From JASFQI01 sp050115555 (lineage in GTDB: Bacteria > Desulfobacterota > DSM-4660 > Desulfatiglandales > HGW-15): DNA of 7,073 nucleotides. This document shows, one piece after another, positions 1-6,585 of this stretch. The stretch lies in contig JASFQI010000259.1 in assembly GCA_050115555.1 (NCBI GenBank), positions 1-7,073 of the forward strand, in the 5' to 3' direction. Position numbers and translations under genes: made by a program. Under the pieces are notes generated by a model. It had not been told where the DNA came from, searched no databases, and worked only from the letters and a program-made list of their open reading frames with translations. Every line of letters begins with the position of its first letter. Within the stretch, counting starts at the first letter, position 1.

Positions 1-643
1 CCAGAATGATCCCGAGGATGGCCGAGCACACGATGACCAGGTCTCGAGTCATGGAAGCGATTTCGGAACGGACGTCCTCAACGTAGCTCCCCGTGCCCAC
101 AATCCACCCCCAGGGCTCGAAGAGCCTCACATAGGAAATCTTCGGGACGATCCGGTTCGGGTCGTCCTCCCATTGCCACATGTAGTCGACAAAACCTGCG
201 CCATGCTTTCGGATCGTGCGCACGAAGGTCACGAAAACCCGCTGGCCGGTCGGGTCGGTGAAGGTTGAAATGTTCTGGCCCTCGAGATCGCTCCGATAGG
301 GGTGCATGATCATCGTAGGAGTCAGGTCGTTGATCCAGAAGTAGTCCTTTACTGCCGGCCCGTACCGAAAGTGTCGAATCTGTTCGATGGCAAGCGCCTG
401 GGCCTCCTCGCGATCGATGTCTCCGATTTCAACTCTCCGCTCGTAGAATTGAAGGGTGTCAAAGACGAGCTCTGTCGTCTCCCGCGTCAGGTTCCGTTTT
501 TGCTCCATGAGACGCTGCTCGATAAACCGAAGGATGTAGATGAAGATCATGCCTGCAAAGAGCAGAACGCAAAGGATGGCGGGAACGGTAATGCGGAGGG
601 CGTACTGCTTACTGGATCCGGTATGACGTTTCGAGGTTGTCAT
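1..643 (-). CDS. Cache-domain membrane receptor, N-terminal part (histidine kinase or chemoreceptor), cut by window edge
   Basis: The minus strand is open from an ATG at 643 to the left edge, giving 214 residues with no stop. A hydrophobic segment at residues 18-39 should be the first membrane span. The part outside the membrane (about 45-195) resembles the single Cache_2 type of ligand-binding domain. It has DYFWIND (100-106), MIMHPY (111-116), a GQR turn, GFVDYMW (150-156) and a final WGWIVGTGSYVEDV (178-191). A second membrane span begins near residue 201 (LVIVCSAILGIIL) as the window ends. In known families this layout puts a sensor outside the inner membrane ahead of a histidine kinase, methyl-accepting or cyclase output, but that output is not in view. 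The start is the first in-frame ATG, and the next methionine lies inside the membrane span. No clear ribosome binding site precedes it, and a terminator ends only 24 bases upstream. The receptor class is confident; the ligand and output are unknown. Confidence 0.85.
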   Translation of the reverse strand, partial: MTTSKRHTGSSKQYALRITVPAILCVLLFAGMIFIYILRFIEQRLMEQKRNLTRETTELVFDTLQFYERRVEIGDIDREEAQALAIEQIRHFRYGPAVKDYFWINDLTPTMIMHPYRSDLEGQNISTFTDPTGQRVFVTFVRTIRKHGAGFVDYMWQWEDDPNRIVPKISYVRLFEPWGWIVGTGSYVEDVRSEIASMTRDLVIVCSAILGIIL

Positions 644-667
644 AGGTTGGATTGACCATGAAGACCG

Positions 668-693
668 AAAAAGAGCCCTCTTTCAGAGGGCCC
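668..693 (-). terminator. Rho-independent terminator downstream of tRNA-Val
   Basis: On the minus strand GGGCCCTCT and AGAGGGCTC form a 9-bp stem (one G-U pair) around a GAA loop, followed at once by five T. The U-run lies on the minus side only, so it acts on leftward transcripts such as the tRNA ending at 737. It stops just short of the Cache receptor start at 643, so it could also act as an attenuator for that gene. Confidence 0.8.
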
Positions 694-736
694 TTCATGT
701 TTACTGCCATCATGGCTCCAGGTATGGGAAAGGGAA

Positions 737-811
737 TGGTGGGCGGTCCGGGGTTTGAACCCGGGGCTTCCACCGTGTGAGGATGGCACTCTCCCGCTGA
801 GTTAACCGCCC
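737..811 (-). tRNA. tRNA-Val, anticodon CAC, with encoded CCA end
   Basis: The minus strand folds into a complete cloverleaf. The 7-bp acceptor stem is GGGCGGT with ACCGCCC. The D arm is ACTC/GAGT with loop AGCGGGA. The anticodon stem CCATC/GGTGG closes the 7-base loop CTCACAC, which puts CAC at positions 34-36 and so reads the valine codon GTG. The variable region is AAGCC, and the T arm is CCGGG/CCCGG with loop TTCAAAC. The discriminator A at 740 is followed by CCA at 739-737, so the 3' end is genomically encoded. The body is 72 nt, plus CCA. A promoter candidate lies upstream at 865-894 and a terminator downstream at 668-693, so this looks like a single-gene transcription unit with a leader of about 45 bases for RNase P to remove. 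Confidence 0.95.
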
Positions 812-846
812 GTTCGATTCATTCTCCTTGAGCTTGAGCTTTCTCC

Positions 847-871
847 TTACAATAGAAAGAAAGTATTGTAA
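847..871. repeat. Perfect 8-bp inverted repeat overlapping the tRNA promoter -10
   Basis: TTACAATA (847-854) and TATTGTAA (864-871) are exact reverse complements separated by the 9-base purine run GAAAGAAAG. The right arm contains the proposed minus-strand -10 hexamer. The layout would suit a dimeric operator, or an AU-rich hairpin at the 5' end of the pre-tRNA leader. Being AT-only apart from one pair, it could also be chance. Confidence 0.5.
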
Positions 872-894
872 ATAGAAAATCGTTGGAGCTGCAA
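865..894 (-). promoter_or_regulatory. Candidate sigma70-type promoter for tRNA-Val
   Basis: On the minus strand TTGCAG (889-894; first three bases match the -35 consensus) lies 18 bases ahead of TACAAT (865-870; five of six match the -10 consensus). The predicted start near 858 leaves a leader of about 45 bases before the mature tRNA end at 811. The local AT-richness contrasts with the flanks. The -35 match is weak. Confidence 0.45.
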
Positions 895-1061
895 AAAGAC
901 TCGCGCTAGAAGATTTGCTTCTACCATTCCAGTGGGTTATCGCGGTGGTAACAGCCGCCGAGCCCGGTTTTTGAAAGACCGCTCACTTCCACTTCCCTCA
1001 AAGGGATTTCTCGCAGGGGCGTGTTTCCTCCTGTCCCTTGCCGAGGCCCGCCAACAAGCGT

Positions 1062-1997
1062 TCACGAACGCCGGGATCGTTGTTCTCGATGGATCGGTCG
1101 AACGGCGTTTCGAACTTCGGAGTCCGAGAGGTGCCGATAGGATCCCACCTTCAGGTCCCCGAGCACCAACGGTCCGAACGCGATGCGAATGAGCTGCACC
1201 ACACGGTATCCCAACGCATCCACCATGCGCCTCACGATACGGGAGCGCCCCATGTGAATCGTGATGCGCAGGATGCTGCGCTCGGGTTCCCGTTTGAGCA
1301 AGGTGACGCGCGCTTTGCCGCTGAAACCGTCTTCCAGTAAAAGGCCTCTGCGCAGCCTCTCGAGAGAGGAGTCTTCGATGGATCCCTCCACACTCACCTT
1401 GTAGGTTCGCGGGATGTGATGGCGGGGGTGCATCATGCGGTGAGCCCACGCACCGTCGTTTGTGAGCAGAAGGAGACCCAGGGTGTCGAAGTCCAGGCGC
1501 CCCACAGGGTAGACCCGCTCACCCACGTCCTGCACAAGGTCGGTGACCACCGCGCGCCCCTGAGGGTCGCTCAGGGCGGAGATGTATCCGAAGGGCTTAT
1601 TGAGCATGAGATAGATGCGATGACTGGGACCGGGGATCTCGCCGCCATCGAGCAGAATGCGGTCCCTGCCCCACACGGCGAGGGTTCCGGGAGCGGTGAT
1701 GCGTTGGTCATTGACGGTGATTCGTCCCGCAGCGATCAGCTCGTCTGCACGGCGTCGCGATGCCAACCCGGCGTGAGAGAGGATCTTATTGATCCTCTGA
1801 GGTCCTCGCAGGTTCGGGGGAGGGCGGCTCGGAATCCTCTCCCGTCCTTCCGGCCTTGTCTTCATCGGGGGCGTTGTCTTCGGAGTCTTCCCGCGCAGGG
1901 CCCGATGGCGGTTCGGTTTTCCCGTCTTCCTGCCCCTTGTTCTGGAAGACTTCCGTGGAGAGGACGTTTTGCGGGAACGGCTGGGTTTGCGTGCCAT
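1062..1997 (-). CDS. rluB: 23S rRNA pseudouridine synthase, RluB/RsuA family
   Basis: The protein is 311 residues from the ATG at 1997. After a basic low-complexity extension (1-65) comes an S4 RNA-binding domain (about 68-115; RINKILSHAGLASRRR). The RsuA-type catalytic domain follows, with GRLD at 166-169, where D169 is the expected catalytic aspartate, then GLLLLTNDGA, and the family motif MGRSRIVRRM (249-258). RluB-type enzymes isomerise a uridine in helix 89/90 of 23S rRNA. RluB is favoured over RsuA/RluE/RluF because it follows scpA-scpB, a widely conserved arrangement; the exact uridine is inferred. The start has GAGG only 3 bases upstream. The next in-frame ATG (1865) has no ribosome binding site, and one further upstream (2093) would lie deep within scpB. 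With start 1997 the gene overlaps scpB by 212 bases. No canonical terminator is seen in the 250 bases before the tRNA. Confidence 0.9.
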   Translation of the reverse strand: MARKPSRSRKTSSPRKSSRTRGRKTGKPNRHRALRGKTPKTTPPMKTRPEGRERIPSRPPPNLRGPQRINKILSHAGLASRRRADELIAAGRITVNDQRITAPGTLAVWGRDRILLDGGEIPGPSHRIYLMLNKPFGYISALSDPQGRAVVTDLVQDVGERVYPVGRLDFDTLGLLLLTNDGAWAHRMMHPRHHIPRTYKVSVEGSIEDSSLERLRRGLLLEDGFSGKARVTLLKREPERSILRITIHMGRSRIVRRMVDALGYRVVQLIRIAFGPLVLGDLKVGSYRHLSDSEVRNAVRPIHREQRSRRS

Positions 1998-2526
1998 GAT
2001 CCTCGTTTCCAAGGGCTTTGATTTCCTTGAGTTTGGGCAGGGAGTCGAGGCTTTCCAGGTCAAACACCTCGAGGAACCTGCGCGTGGTCCCATAGATCAG
2101 GGGCCGGCCGGGCAGGTCCTTTCGTCCCATGATCCGAATGAGTCCTTTTTCGAGGAGGGCTCGAAGGATTCCGCCCGAATCCACACCCCGAATGCGCTCG
2201 ATTTCATGGCGGACGATGGGTTGCTTGTAGGCCACGATCGCCAGGGTTTCCAGGGCTGCCCGGGAAAGCCGGGCCGGGGTCGTCTGCAGCATCCTCAAGA
2301 TGTACGACCCATACTCGGATTGGCTCCGGAACTGAAACCCACCGGCCACCTCCCTCAGACCGAAACTGCGTCCCATGGCCTCGTACTCGTAGGTGAGCAC
2401 CTTGAGGGCGCTGCGAATGTTGGCCGGCTCCACATCCGGCAGCCAGGAACGAATGTCCTTCACGCTCAGCGGACGGTCCGAGGCAAAGAGCAGGGCTTCG
2501 ACAATGAGCTTGAGTGACTTACCCAC
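1786..2526 (-). CDS. scpB: Segregation and condensation protein ScpB with acidic C-terminal tail
   Basis: ScpB binds ScpA as a dimer and, with Smc, forms the complex that organises and segregates the chromosome in the nucleoid. The protein is 246 residues from the GTG at 2526. Family signatures are EALLFASDRPLS (10-21), the second winged helix with TLAIVAYKQPI (94-104), and RIRGVDSGGILRALLEKGLI (111-130). Typical ScpB ends about where RRFLEVFDLESLDSLPKL falls here (149-166). This one continues for about 70 more residues rich in E, D, P, S and G, with no recognisable fold. That tail is encoded by the DNA that in another frame gives the basic start of RluB. GTG 2526 is preferred because GGAGG sits 9 bases upstream; an in-frame TTG at 2562 lacks such a site. 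The start overlaps the scpA stop by 8 bases (GTGGGTAA), which suggests coupled translation. Confidence 0.93.
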   Translation of the reverse strand: MGKSLKLIVEALLFASDRPLSVKDIRSWLPDVEPANIRSALKVLTYEYEAMGRSFGLREVAGGFQFRSQSEYGSYILRMLQTTPARLSRAALETLAIVAYKQPIVRHEIERIRGVDSGGILRALLEKGLIRIMGRKDLPGRPLIYGTTRRFLEVFDLESLDSLPKLKEIKALGNEDHGTQTQPFPQNVLSTEVFQNKGQEDGKTEPPSGPAREDSEDNAPDEDKAGRTGEDSEPPSPEPARTSEDQ

Positions 2527-3265
2527 GAGCAACGTCCTCCGCTTCCTCGAATCGAGCTTCAAGGAGCAGATCCCTGTCCGGATCCGGCTGGAAGACCCGA
2601 ATCAGGCCGGTTTGTACCAGTTCGAGAAGGGCCAGGAAAGTAGCGACCAGCTCGGGGATGGTCCCTTTTCCGGAAAAGAGTTCGGTGAAGTACATGGACC
2701 CTTCCTTGAGCCGCTCCATGATGTACGTCATTTTGTCTTTGAGTGTCCACTTTTCCGTTCGGAAGCTCAGCGTAGTGCCCGGGGCCTGTTGCTCGATCAC
2801 CCTCTGGAAGGCATCCATGAGCTGGAAGAGGTTCACCGCCAGGGTGGGCTCATCGGAACGGTACCGGGCGAGGTCATCCGCAGGCAGACGCCGCGTAAAA
2901 ATGTCCCTTTCCAGCATGTCCCGCTCGGAGAGCTCTCCCGCCACCTCCTTCAGGCGCATGTACTCCAGGAGAGGGCGGGTGATTTCCATGCGCGGGTCTT
3001 CCTCCTCATCGTCCTCTCCGGGTTGGAGTGGGAGGAGCATTCTGGACTTGATGTGGACGAGGGTGGAGGCCATGACGAGGAAGTCTCCGGCCACACTGAT
3101 ATTCAGGGCCTTCATCATGTCCAGATATTCGAGGTACTGCTCGGTAATGGTCTGAATGGGGATGTCGAAGATATCCACCTCATTTTTGCGGATGAGGTGG
3201 AGGAGGAGGTCCAGGGGCCCCTCGAACACCTTGAGCTTGACTTCGTAACCCTCTGAATCCGTCAT
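2519..3265 (-). CDS. scpA: Segregation and condensation protein ScpA (kleisin)
   Basis: ScpA is the kleisin that bridges the Smc head domains and carries the ScpB dimer. The protein is 248 residues, close to the family norm. The N-terminal signature KVFEGPLDLLLHLI lies at 12-25. The Smc-neck-binding helical region ends with DFLVMASTLVHIKSRMLLP (61-79). A strongly acidic linker (EDDEEED, 84-90) leads to the ScpB-binding middle part. The C-terminal winged helix occupies about 175-248 (PELVATFLALLELVQTGLI). The ATG at 3265 gives the full signature without excess sequence, although the Shine-Dalgarno match upstream is poor. It is the first gene of a tight scpA-scpB-rluB cluster, probably transcribed from the AT-rich region just upstream. 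Nothing in it looks truncated or transferred. Confidence 0.96.
   Translation of the reverse strand: MTDSEGYEVKLKVFEGPLDLLLHLIRKNEVDIFDIPIQTITEQYLEYLDMMKALNISVAGDFLVMASTLVHIKSRMLLPLQPGEDDEEEDPRMEITRPLLEYMRLKEVAGELSERDMLERDIFTRRLPADDLARYRSDEPTLAVNLFQLMDAFQRVIEQQAPGTTLSFRTEKWTLKDKMTYIMERLKEGSMYFTELFSGKGTIPELVATFLALLELVQTGLIRVFQPDPDRDLLLEARFEEAEDVARG
2536..2540 (-). promoter_or_regulatory. Ribosome binding site deciding the scpB start
   Basis: GGAGG on the minus strand lies 9 bases ahead of GTG at 2526, inside the 3' end of scpA. It is the strongest Shine-Dalgarno match near the scpB start, and it supports GTG over the TTG 36 bases further upstream. Confidence 0.6.
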
Positions 3266-3321
3266 ATCGGTAGCACACCACTTACAATTCTTTATAGGAA
3301 TATTACTTCTGCTTATATTAA

Positions 3322-3350
3322 ATGTTATATAGTAAAAGTATGACTTTCAA
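3322..3350 (-). promoter_or_regulatory. Candidate promoter for scpA-scpB-rluB
   Basis: On the minus strand TTGAAA (3345-3350; five of six match the -35 consensus) is followed, after 17 bases, by TAACAT (3322-3327). An alternative is TATAAC (3324-3329) at a short 15-base spacing. The stretch is clearly AT-rich against its surroundings and lies about 57-85 bases ahead of the scpA ATG. The -10 choice is ambiguous. Confidence 0.4.
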
Positions 3351-3671
3351 TCGATGGATCATAGTGAAGGGCAGATCCTGACGGGGGCTATGATGGCAAG
3401 TTGTGTCCCTTCAGGTGGACTCAGGGAATACGTCCATGGTATTTCGGTTCCAGGTGTTGGGGAAATAGCCGTGATTCCAAGCGATTGAAGTGTGATCGGA
3501 AGGGCTCCACGGGCCTTTACAATTTGAGTCGGCCCCCAATGAAAGCCCTTCATTTTGCGTTCAGAACTTCATACCCCTGGCCGGATACGTATTTCCACCG
3601 GGGTCACACAGGGTCTACCTGTGGGGAAGCTGTCGGAAGACCCAATCTTAGGGAAGTCGACAAAATATTCA

Positions 3672-3686
3672 AGCGATTTCTTCGCT
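3672..3686 (-). other. Hairpin after the DHH-CBS-nucleotidyltransferase stop, weak terminator candidate
   Basis: AGCGA and TCGCT pair around an AGAAA loop, 16 bases past the stop codon at 3703. The following sequence on the minus strand is TTGAATATTTTG, U-rich but interrupted. A 5-bp stem is short for a terminator, so this is only a candidate 3' end. Confidence 0.25.
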
Positions 3687-3702
3687 GGATGGAACCTCGG
3701 GC

Positions 3703-6426
3703 TCATGAAGAAGCAGCGGGAATCTCCGAAGCGTCCGGGATCCATGAGGCGAAGTGCTCACGGACGAACAGACTTTCCTGCTCCCGCGTTTGAATGTCGC
3801 CGTTCATCCGGGCTTTCAGGAGACGCTCCAGAATTTCTCGATACACAGGTCCCGGGGGAATGCCGAGCGCCTTGAGGTCCCGGCCCTTGAGGTGCGTCTT
3901 CATATCACTCAGCTTCGTGACATAGGACGAGATCTGTCGTTTGATTTCCCTGTTGTTCGCCTTCGCCATGATGAAAAGAATCAGTTCGGTGTCGTAGGCC
4001 GAGAGCAGCGCGTAGACCCCGTACGGGTTGTTTTCCTCCAGGCGATACAGGGAATCCAGGACCTCTTTCACATCTCCTCTCTGGCGTACGAGGTCCCGCC
4101 CCTCCTGATCGGAGAGCTGGGCCTCCTCCATCCACGTCTTGAGCTCTGAGGGCGGCAGGGGTGAAGTCAGTCCAAGCCAGTAGACCTTCCAGGAGGCGTA
4201 TGGCTTTTCCAGGTAAAGCCGATCATACCAGGAGATGACTGCCTTGATTTCCCGCAAAAGGCCACTCAGCTCGTCCGTGAGCTGAATGCGGGGGGAAATC
4301 ATCTTGAGCAGGCCGAACTCGTGCATTCTCTCGATGGCCTGAATCGGGTCCTGTTCCATCAGGAGAAGCTTCAGCTCCAGAAACAGCCTCCGTGCGGACA
4401 TATCCCGGAACGTGTTGATGGACACGGCATTCTTGATAAGCGCCAGCGTGAGCTTGCCGATCTTGAACCCGAAACGCTGTTCAAAGCGAATGGCGCGAAG
4501 CACACGGGTAGGGTCCTCGACGAAGCTCAGGTTGTGAAGCACGCGAATGAATCGTTCCTTGATGTCCTTCTGGGCCCCGAAGTAGTCCACCAGAGTGCCG
4601 TAGTGCTTGGGGTTGAGCTTCACCGCCAGGGTGTTCATGGTGAAGTCGCGCCTGAAAAGGTCCTGCTTGAGGGAACTCGTCTCCACGATAGGAGGTGCAG
4701 CGGGCGATTCGTAGTACTCTATCCGTGCCGTGGCGATGTCCACCTTGAATTCATCCGGAAAGACCACTACAGCGGTGCCGAACTTACGGTGGGTCCGTAC
4801 ACGAACGTCCGGGTGATGCTCGGCAAAGGTCTGGGCAAAGTGGATTCCGTCTCCTTCCACGACCAGATCCACGTCCAGGTTCTCCCGCTTGAGGAAAACG
4901 TCACGGACCAGTCCTCCCACCAGGTAAACGTTGTACTCTAGCAGGTCTGCGATTCGGCCGAATTCCTTGAGATGCTGAATGAGCTTCCTGGGAAGCCGCT
5001 CCTTCAGCATGGAGGCCATGTTCTTTTTTCGAATGAAATGTGAAGCGTGTTTGGACTCATAACGAAAATCCGGAATGACCGGCTCCCCGACCAGAATGCT
5101 CAAGAGATCCGTACGGGTGATCACACCCACCACGGTGTTCTTCTCCACGACAGGCAGGATGCGCAGCCGGTTTTGAATAATGAGGTCCTGGACCTCCTTG
5201 AGAGAGGCGTCCGGCTCGACCACTGAATACTCGATATTCATGTACTCGCGGACCTTCAGATCTCCCAGACCGAAGAACACAGCTTTTTCAACGATTTGGC
5301 GCGTGATGTACCCCTGAATTCGACCCTTGGAGCCTATCACCAGCAGTACGTTGATGTTGTACCGTGTCATCGTCGTGGCTGCGTCCTGAATGGCCCTTTC
5401 CGGGTCGATGTGGATGACTGGAGAGGCCATCACGTCCCGAGCCGTCTTTCTCGGGTTGATCCGGCTTCGAAGCAGGGCCTGAAGAGAACGCTTGGCCTGG
5501 GCCAGGGTTTTGTTCTTAATGGTGGCGGATGCCGCCTGGGGGTGGCCTCCGCCGCCGAATGCCAGGGCGATCTCCGCCGCATTCACGTCATCGATACGGC
5601 TCCGCGCCACCAGGTAGATCTTGTCCTCCATCTGCGCGAGCGCGAAGACCACATCCAGGTTCTCCATCTCCATGAACTTGTGAACCAGTACAGCAAAATC
5701 GCCCATGTACTCATCCCGGATCACATCGGAAATGACCACGTCTACGCCGTGAATTACATAGGTGGTGGCCGCCGTCATCAGTTCATTGAGCAAGCGCACC
5801 TGGTCGGCCGTGAACTCCCTTGTGAGGAGATCCGAAATGAGATTGTGGTTGGCCCCCTGTTCCGTGAGCCAGGCAGCCGCCCGATAGTCCTCCGGCCGCG
5901 TGGACGAGAACGTGAACGAGCCCGTGTCCTCGTGAATTCCCAGGCACATGATAGAGGCCTCGTCCGGGGTGACCGACAGGCCCTTTTCCCGCAGGATCTC
6001 CGCAAGAAGGGAGGTCGTTGCGCCCACCTCCCGAATCAGCTCGAAGTCGCCGTGGATATCGTCGTCCGAGGGGGGATGGTGGTCGTAGATGTGGACCTCC
6101 AGGTCTTCATTCTCCAAAACGCGGGAGAATTTCCCGATGCGGCTCTTCTGCCGGGTGTCCACCAGAATGAGGCGGCGGATGCGATGGATGTCGATGTGAC
6201 GGATCTTGGTGAAGTCGAAGAGGTAGGATGTCGTGTGAAGAAAGAAATTTCGGAGGCCCTTTTCCTGGGATCCGGGAAAGACGAGCGCGGCTTCGGGGTA
6301 CAGCTTGCTGGCGGCCAGCATGGAGGCGAGCGCGTCGAAATCGGCGTTGAGATGGGTTGTGATGACCTCTTCGCGGGCCTCGTTTTCGTCGGGTTTTGTA
6401 TGGGCGTTCAGGGGGTTATCGGACAT
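3703..6426 (-). CDS. DHH phosphoesterase - CBS - CBS - class II tRNA nucleotidyltransferase / poly(A) polymerase fusion
   Basis: The protein is 907 residues in three parts. Residues 20-320 are a DHH/DHHA1 phosphoesterase with its metal motifs intact: HLNADFDA (25-32), LVDTRQ (88-93), DHH (115-117), GIHEDTGSF (163-171) and GGGGHPQAAS (291-300). Two CBS domains follow (about 329-383 and 391-447). The rest is a class II nucleotidyltransferase: GGLVRD (504-509), metal ligands D518 and D520 in LDVD, RRDFT (592-596), the nucleotide-selecting EDPTR (637-641), then helical neck, body and tail. Such enzymes add CCA, only CC, only A, or poly(A) to RNA 3' ends. The DHH-CBS-fused form is known from Aquifex and delta-type bacteria, and there the work can be split between CC- and A-adding enzymes (reported for Aquifex aeolicus and Geobacter sulfurreducens). 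Specificity cannot be read from sequence alone. CBS domains commonly bind adenine nucleotides, so they may regulate it. ATG 6426 has only a distant AGGA. No membrane segments are seen. Confidence 0.93.
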   Translation of the reverse strand: MSDNPLNAHTKPDENEAREEVITTHLNADFDALASMLAASKLYPEAALVFPGSQEKGLRNFFLHTTSYLFDFTKIRHIDIHRIRRLILVDTRQKSRIGKFSRVLENEDLEVHIYDHHPPSDDDIHGDFELIREVGATTSLLAEILREKGLSVTPDEASIMCLGIHEDTGSFTFSSTRPEDYRAAAWLTEQGANHNLISDLLTREFTADQVRLLNELMTAATTYVIHGVDVVISDVIRDEYMGDFAVLVHKFMEMENLDVVFALAQMEDKIYLVARSRIDDVNAAEIALAFGGGGHPQAASATIKNKTLAQAKRSLQALLRSRINPRKTARDVMASPVIHIDPERAIQDAATTMTRYNINVLLVIGSKGRIQGYITRQIVEKAVFFGLGDLKVREYMNIEYSVVEPDASLKEVQDLIIQNRLRILPVVEKNTVVGVITRTDLLSILVGEPVIPDFRYESKHASHFIRKKNMASMLKERLPRKLIQHLKEFGRIADLLEYNVYLVGGLVRDVFLKRENLDVDLVVEGDGIHFAQTFAEHHPDVRVRTHRKFGTAVVVFPDEFKVDIATARIEYYESPAAPPIVETSSLKQDLFRRDFTMNTLAVKLNPKHYGTLVDYFGAQKDIKERFIRVLHNLSFVEDPTRVLRAIRFEQRFGFKIGKLTLALIKNAVSINTFRDMSARRLFLELKLLLMEQDPIQAIERMHEFGLLKMISPRIQLTDELSGLLREIKAVISWYDRLYLEKPYASWKVYWLGLTSPLPPSELKTWMEEAQLSDQEGRDLVRQRGDVKEVLDSLYRLEENNPYGVYALLSAYDTELILFIMAKANNREIKRQISSYVTKLSDMKTHLKGRDLKALGIPPGPVYREILERLLKARMNGDIQTREQESLFVREHFASWIPDASEIPAASS

Positions 6427-6585
6427 GATGGATCGGTCGTTCCTGAAGGATGGTTATATTCCCGCGCCTTTGCCGGAGCCTCACGCTCGGCGGGTGGTCC
6501 GGGCCGAACATCGCGCAAGGAAGAGGGCAGGAGCGACCGGCGGAGCCCGAAAAGCTCCTTTTCCGGAGTGAGCGAATGAAAATCG

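Larger units (their letters stand above)
3266..3702. other. 437-base stretch without a convincing gene, between scpA and the DHH-CBS-nucleotidyltransferase gene
   Basis: The part next to scpA (about 3290-3350) is AT-rich and promoter-like. The rest (about 3360-3700) has mixed composition. Open frames exist on both strands (for example a 64-codon minus frame at 3359-3553), but none shows a recognised motif, a ribosome binding site or the GC-rich third positions of the neighbouring genes. Small inverted repeats are present: AATGAA/TTCATT (3538-3554), CACAGG/CCTGTG with a 5-base loop (3607-3623) and AGCGA/TCGCT (3672-3686). None has a proper U-run. It may hold untranslated regions, a small RNA or a decayed gene; nothing here decides between these. 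Confidence 0.5.

Noticed and set aside
828..839. Tandem TTGAGC TTGAGC as -35 elements for a plus-strand promoter
   Set aside because: The spacings to TACAAT (848-853) are 14 and 8 bases, too short, and no plus-strand gene follows.
994..1006. TCCCT-CAA-AGGGA hairpin as a terminator for rluB
   Set aside because: The T-rich side follows it on the plus strand, not the minus, and the stem is only 5 bp, so it does not fit a leftward terminator.
1058..1071. GCGTTC-AC-GAACGC near-palindrome across the rluB stop codon
   Set aside because: A 2-base loop is too tight for a stable RNA hairpin, there is no U-run, and no second copy was noticed in the window.
937..1449. A 170-codon minus-strand frame extending past the rluB stop
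   Set aside because: Most of it is an out-of-frame shadow of rluB. The tail beyond the rluB stop has no recognised motif.
3359..3553. A 64-codon minus-strand frame beginning MKGFHWGPTQIVKARG
   Set aside because: It has no ribosome binding site, a stop lies just upstream, its third-position composition differs from the neighbouring genes, and I recognise no family motif. It is kept as part of the unexplained intergenic stretch.
3401..3875. Plus-strand frames of 106-130 codons over the intergenic stretch and the end of the fusion gene
   Set aside because: They overlap the C-terminus of the well-supported minus-strand fusion gene, are opposite to every other gene, and show no motif or ribosome binding site.
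5296..6579. A 427-codon plus-strand frame opposite the DHH domain
   Set aside because: Its length comes from the GC-rich codon use of the opposite gene. The minus frame carries intact DHH, CBS and nucleotidyltransferase motifs, while this frame shows none.
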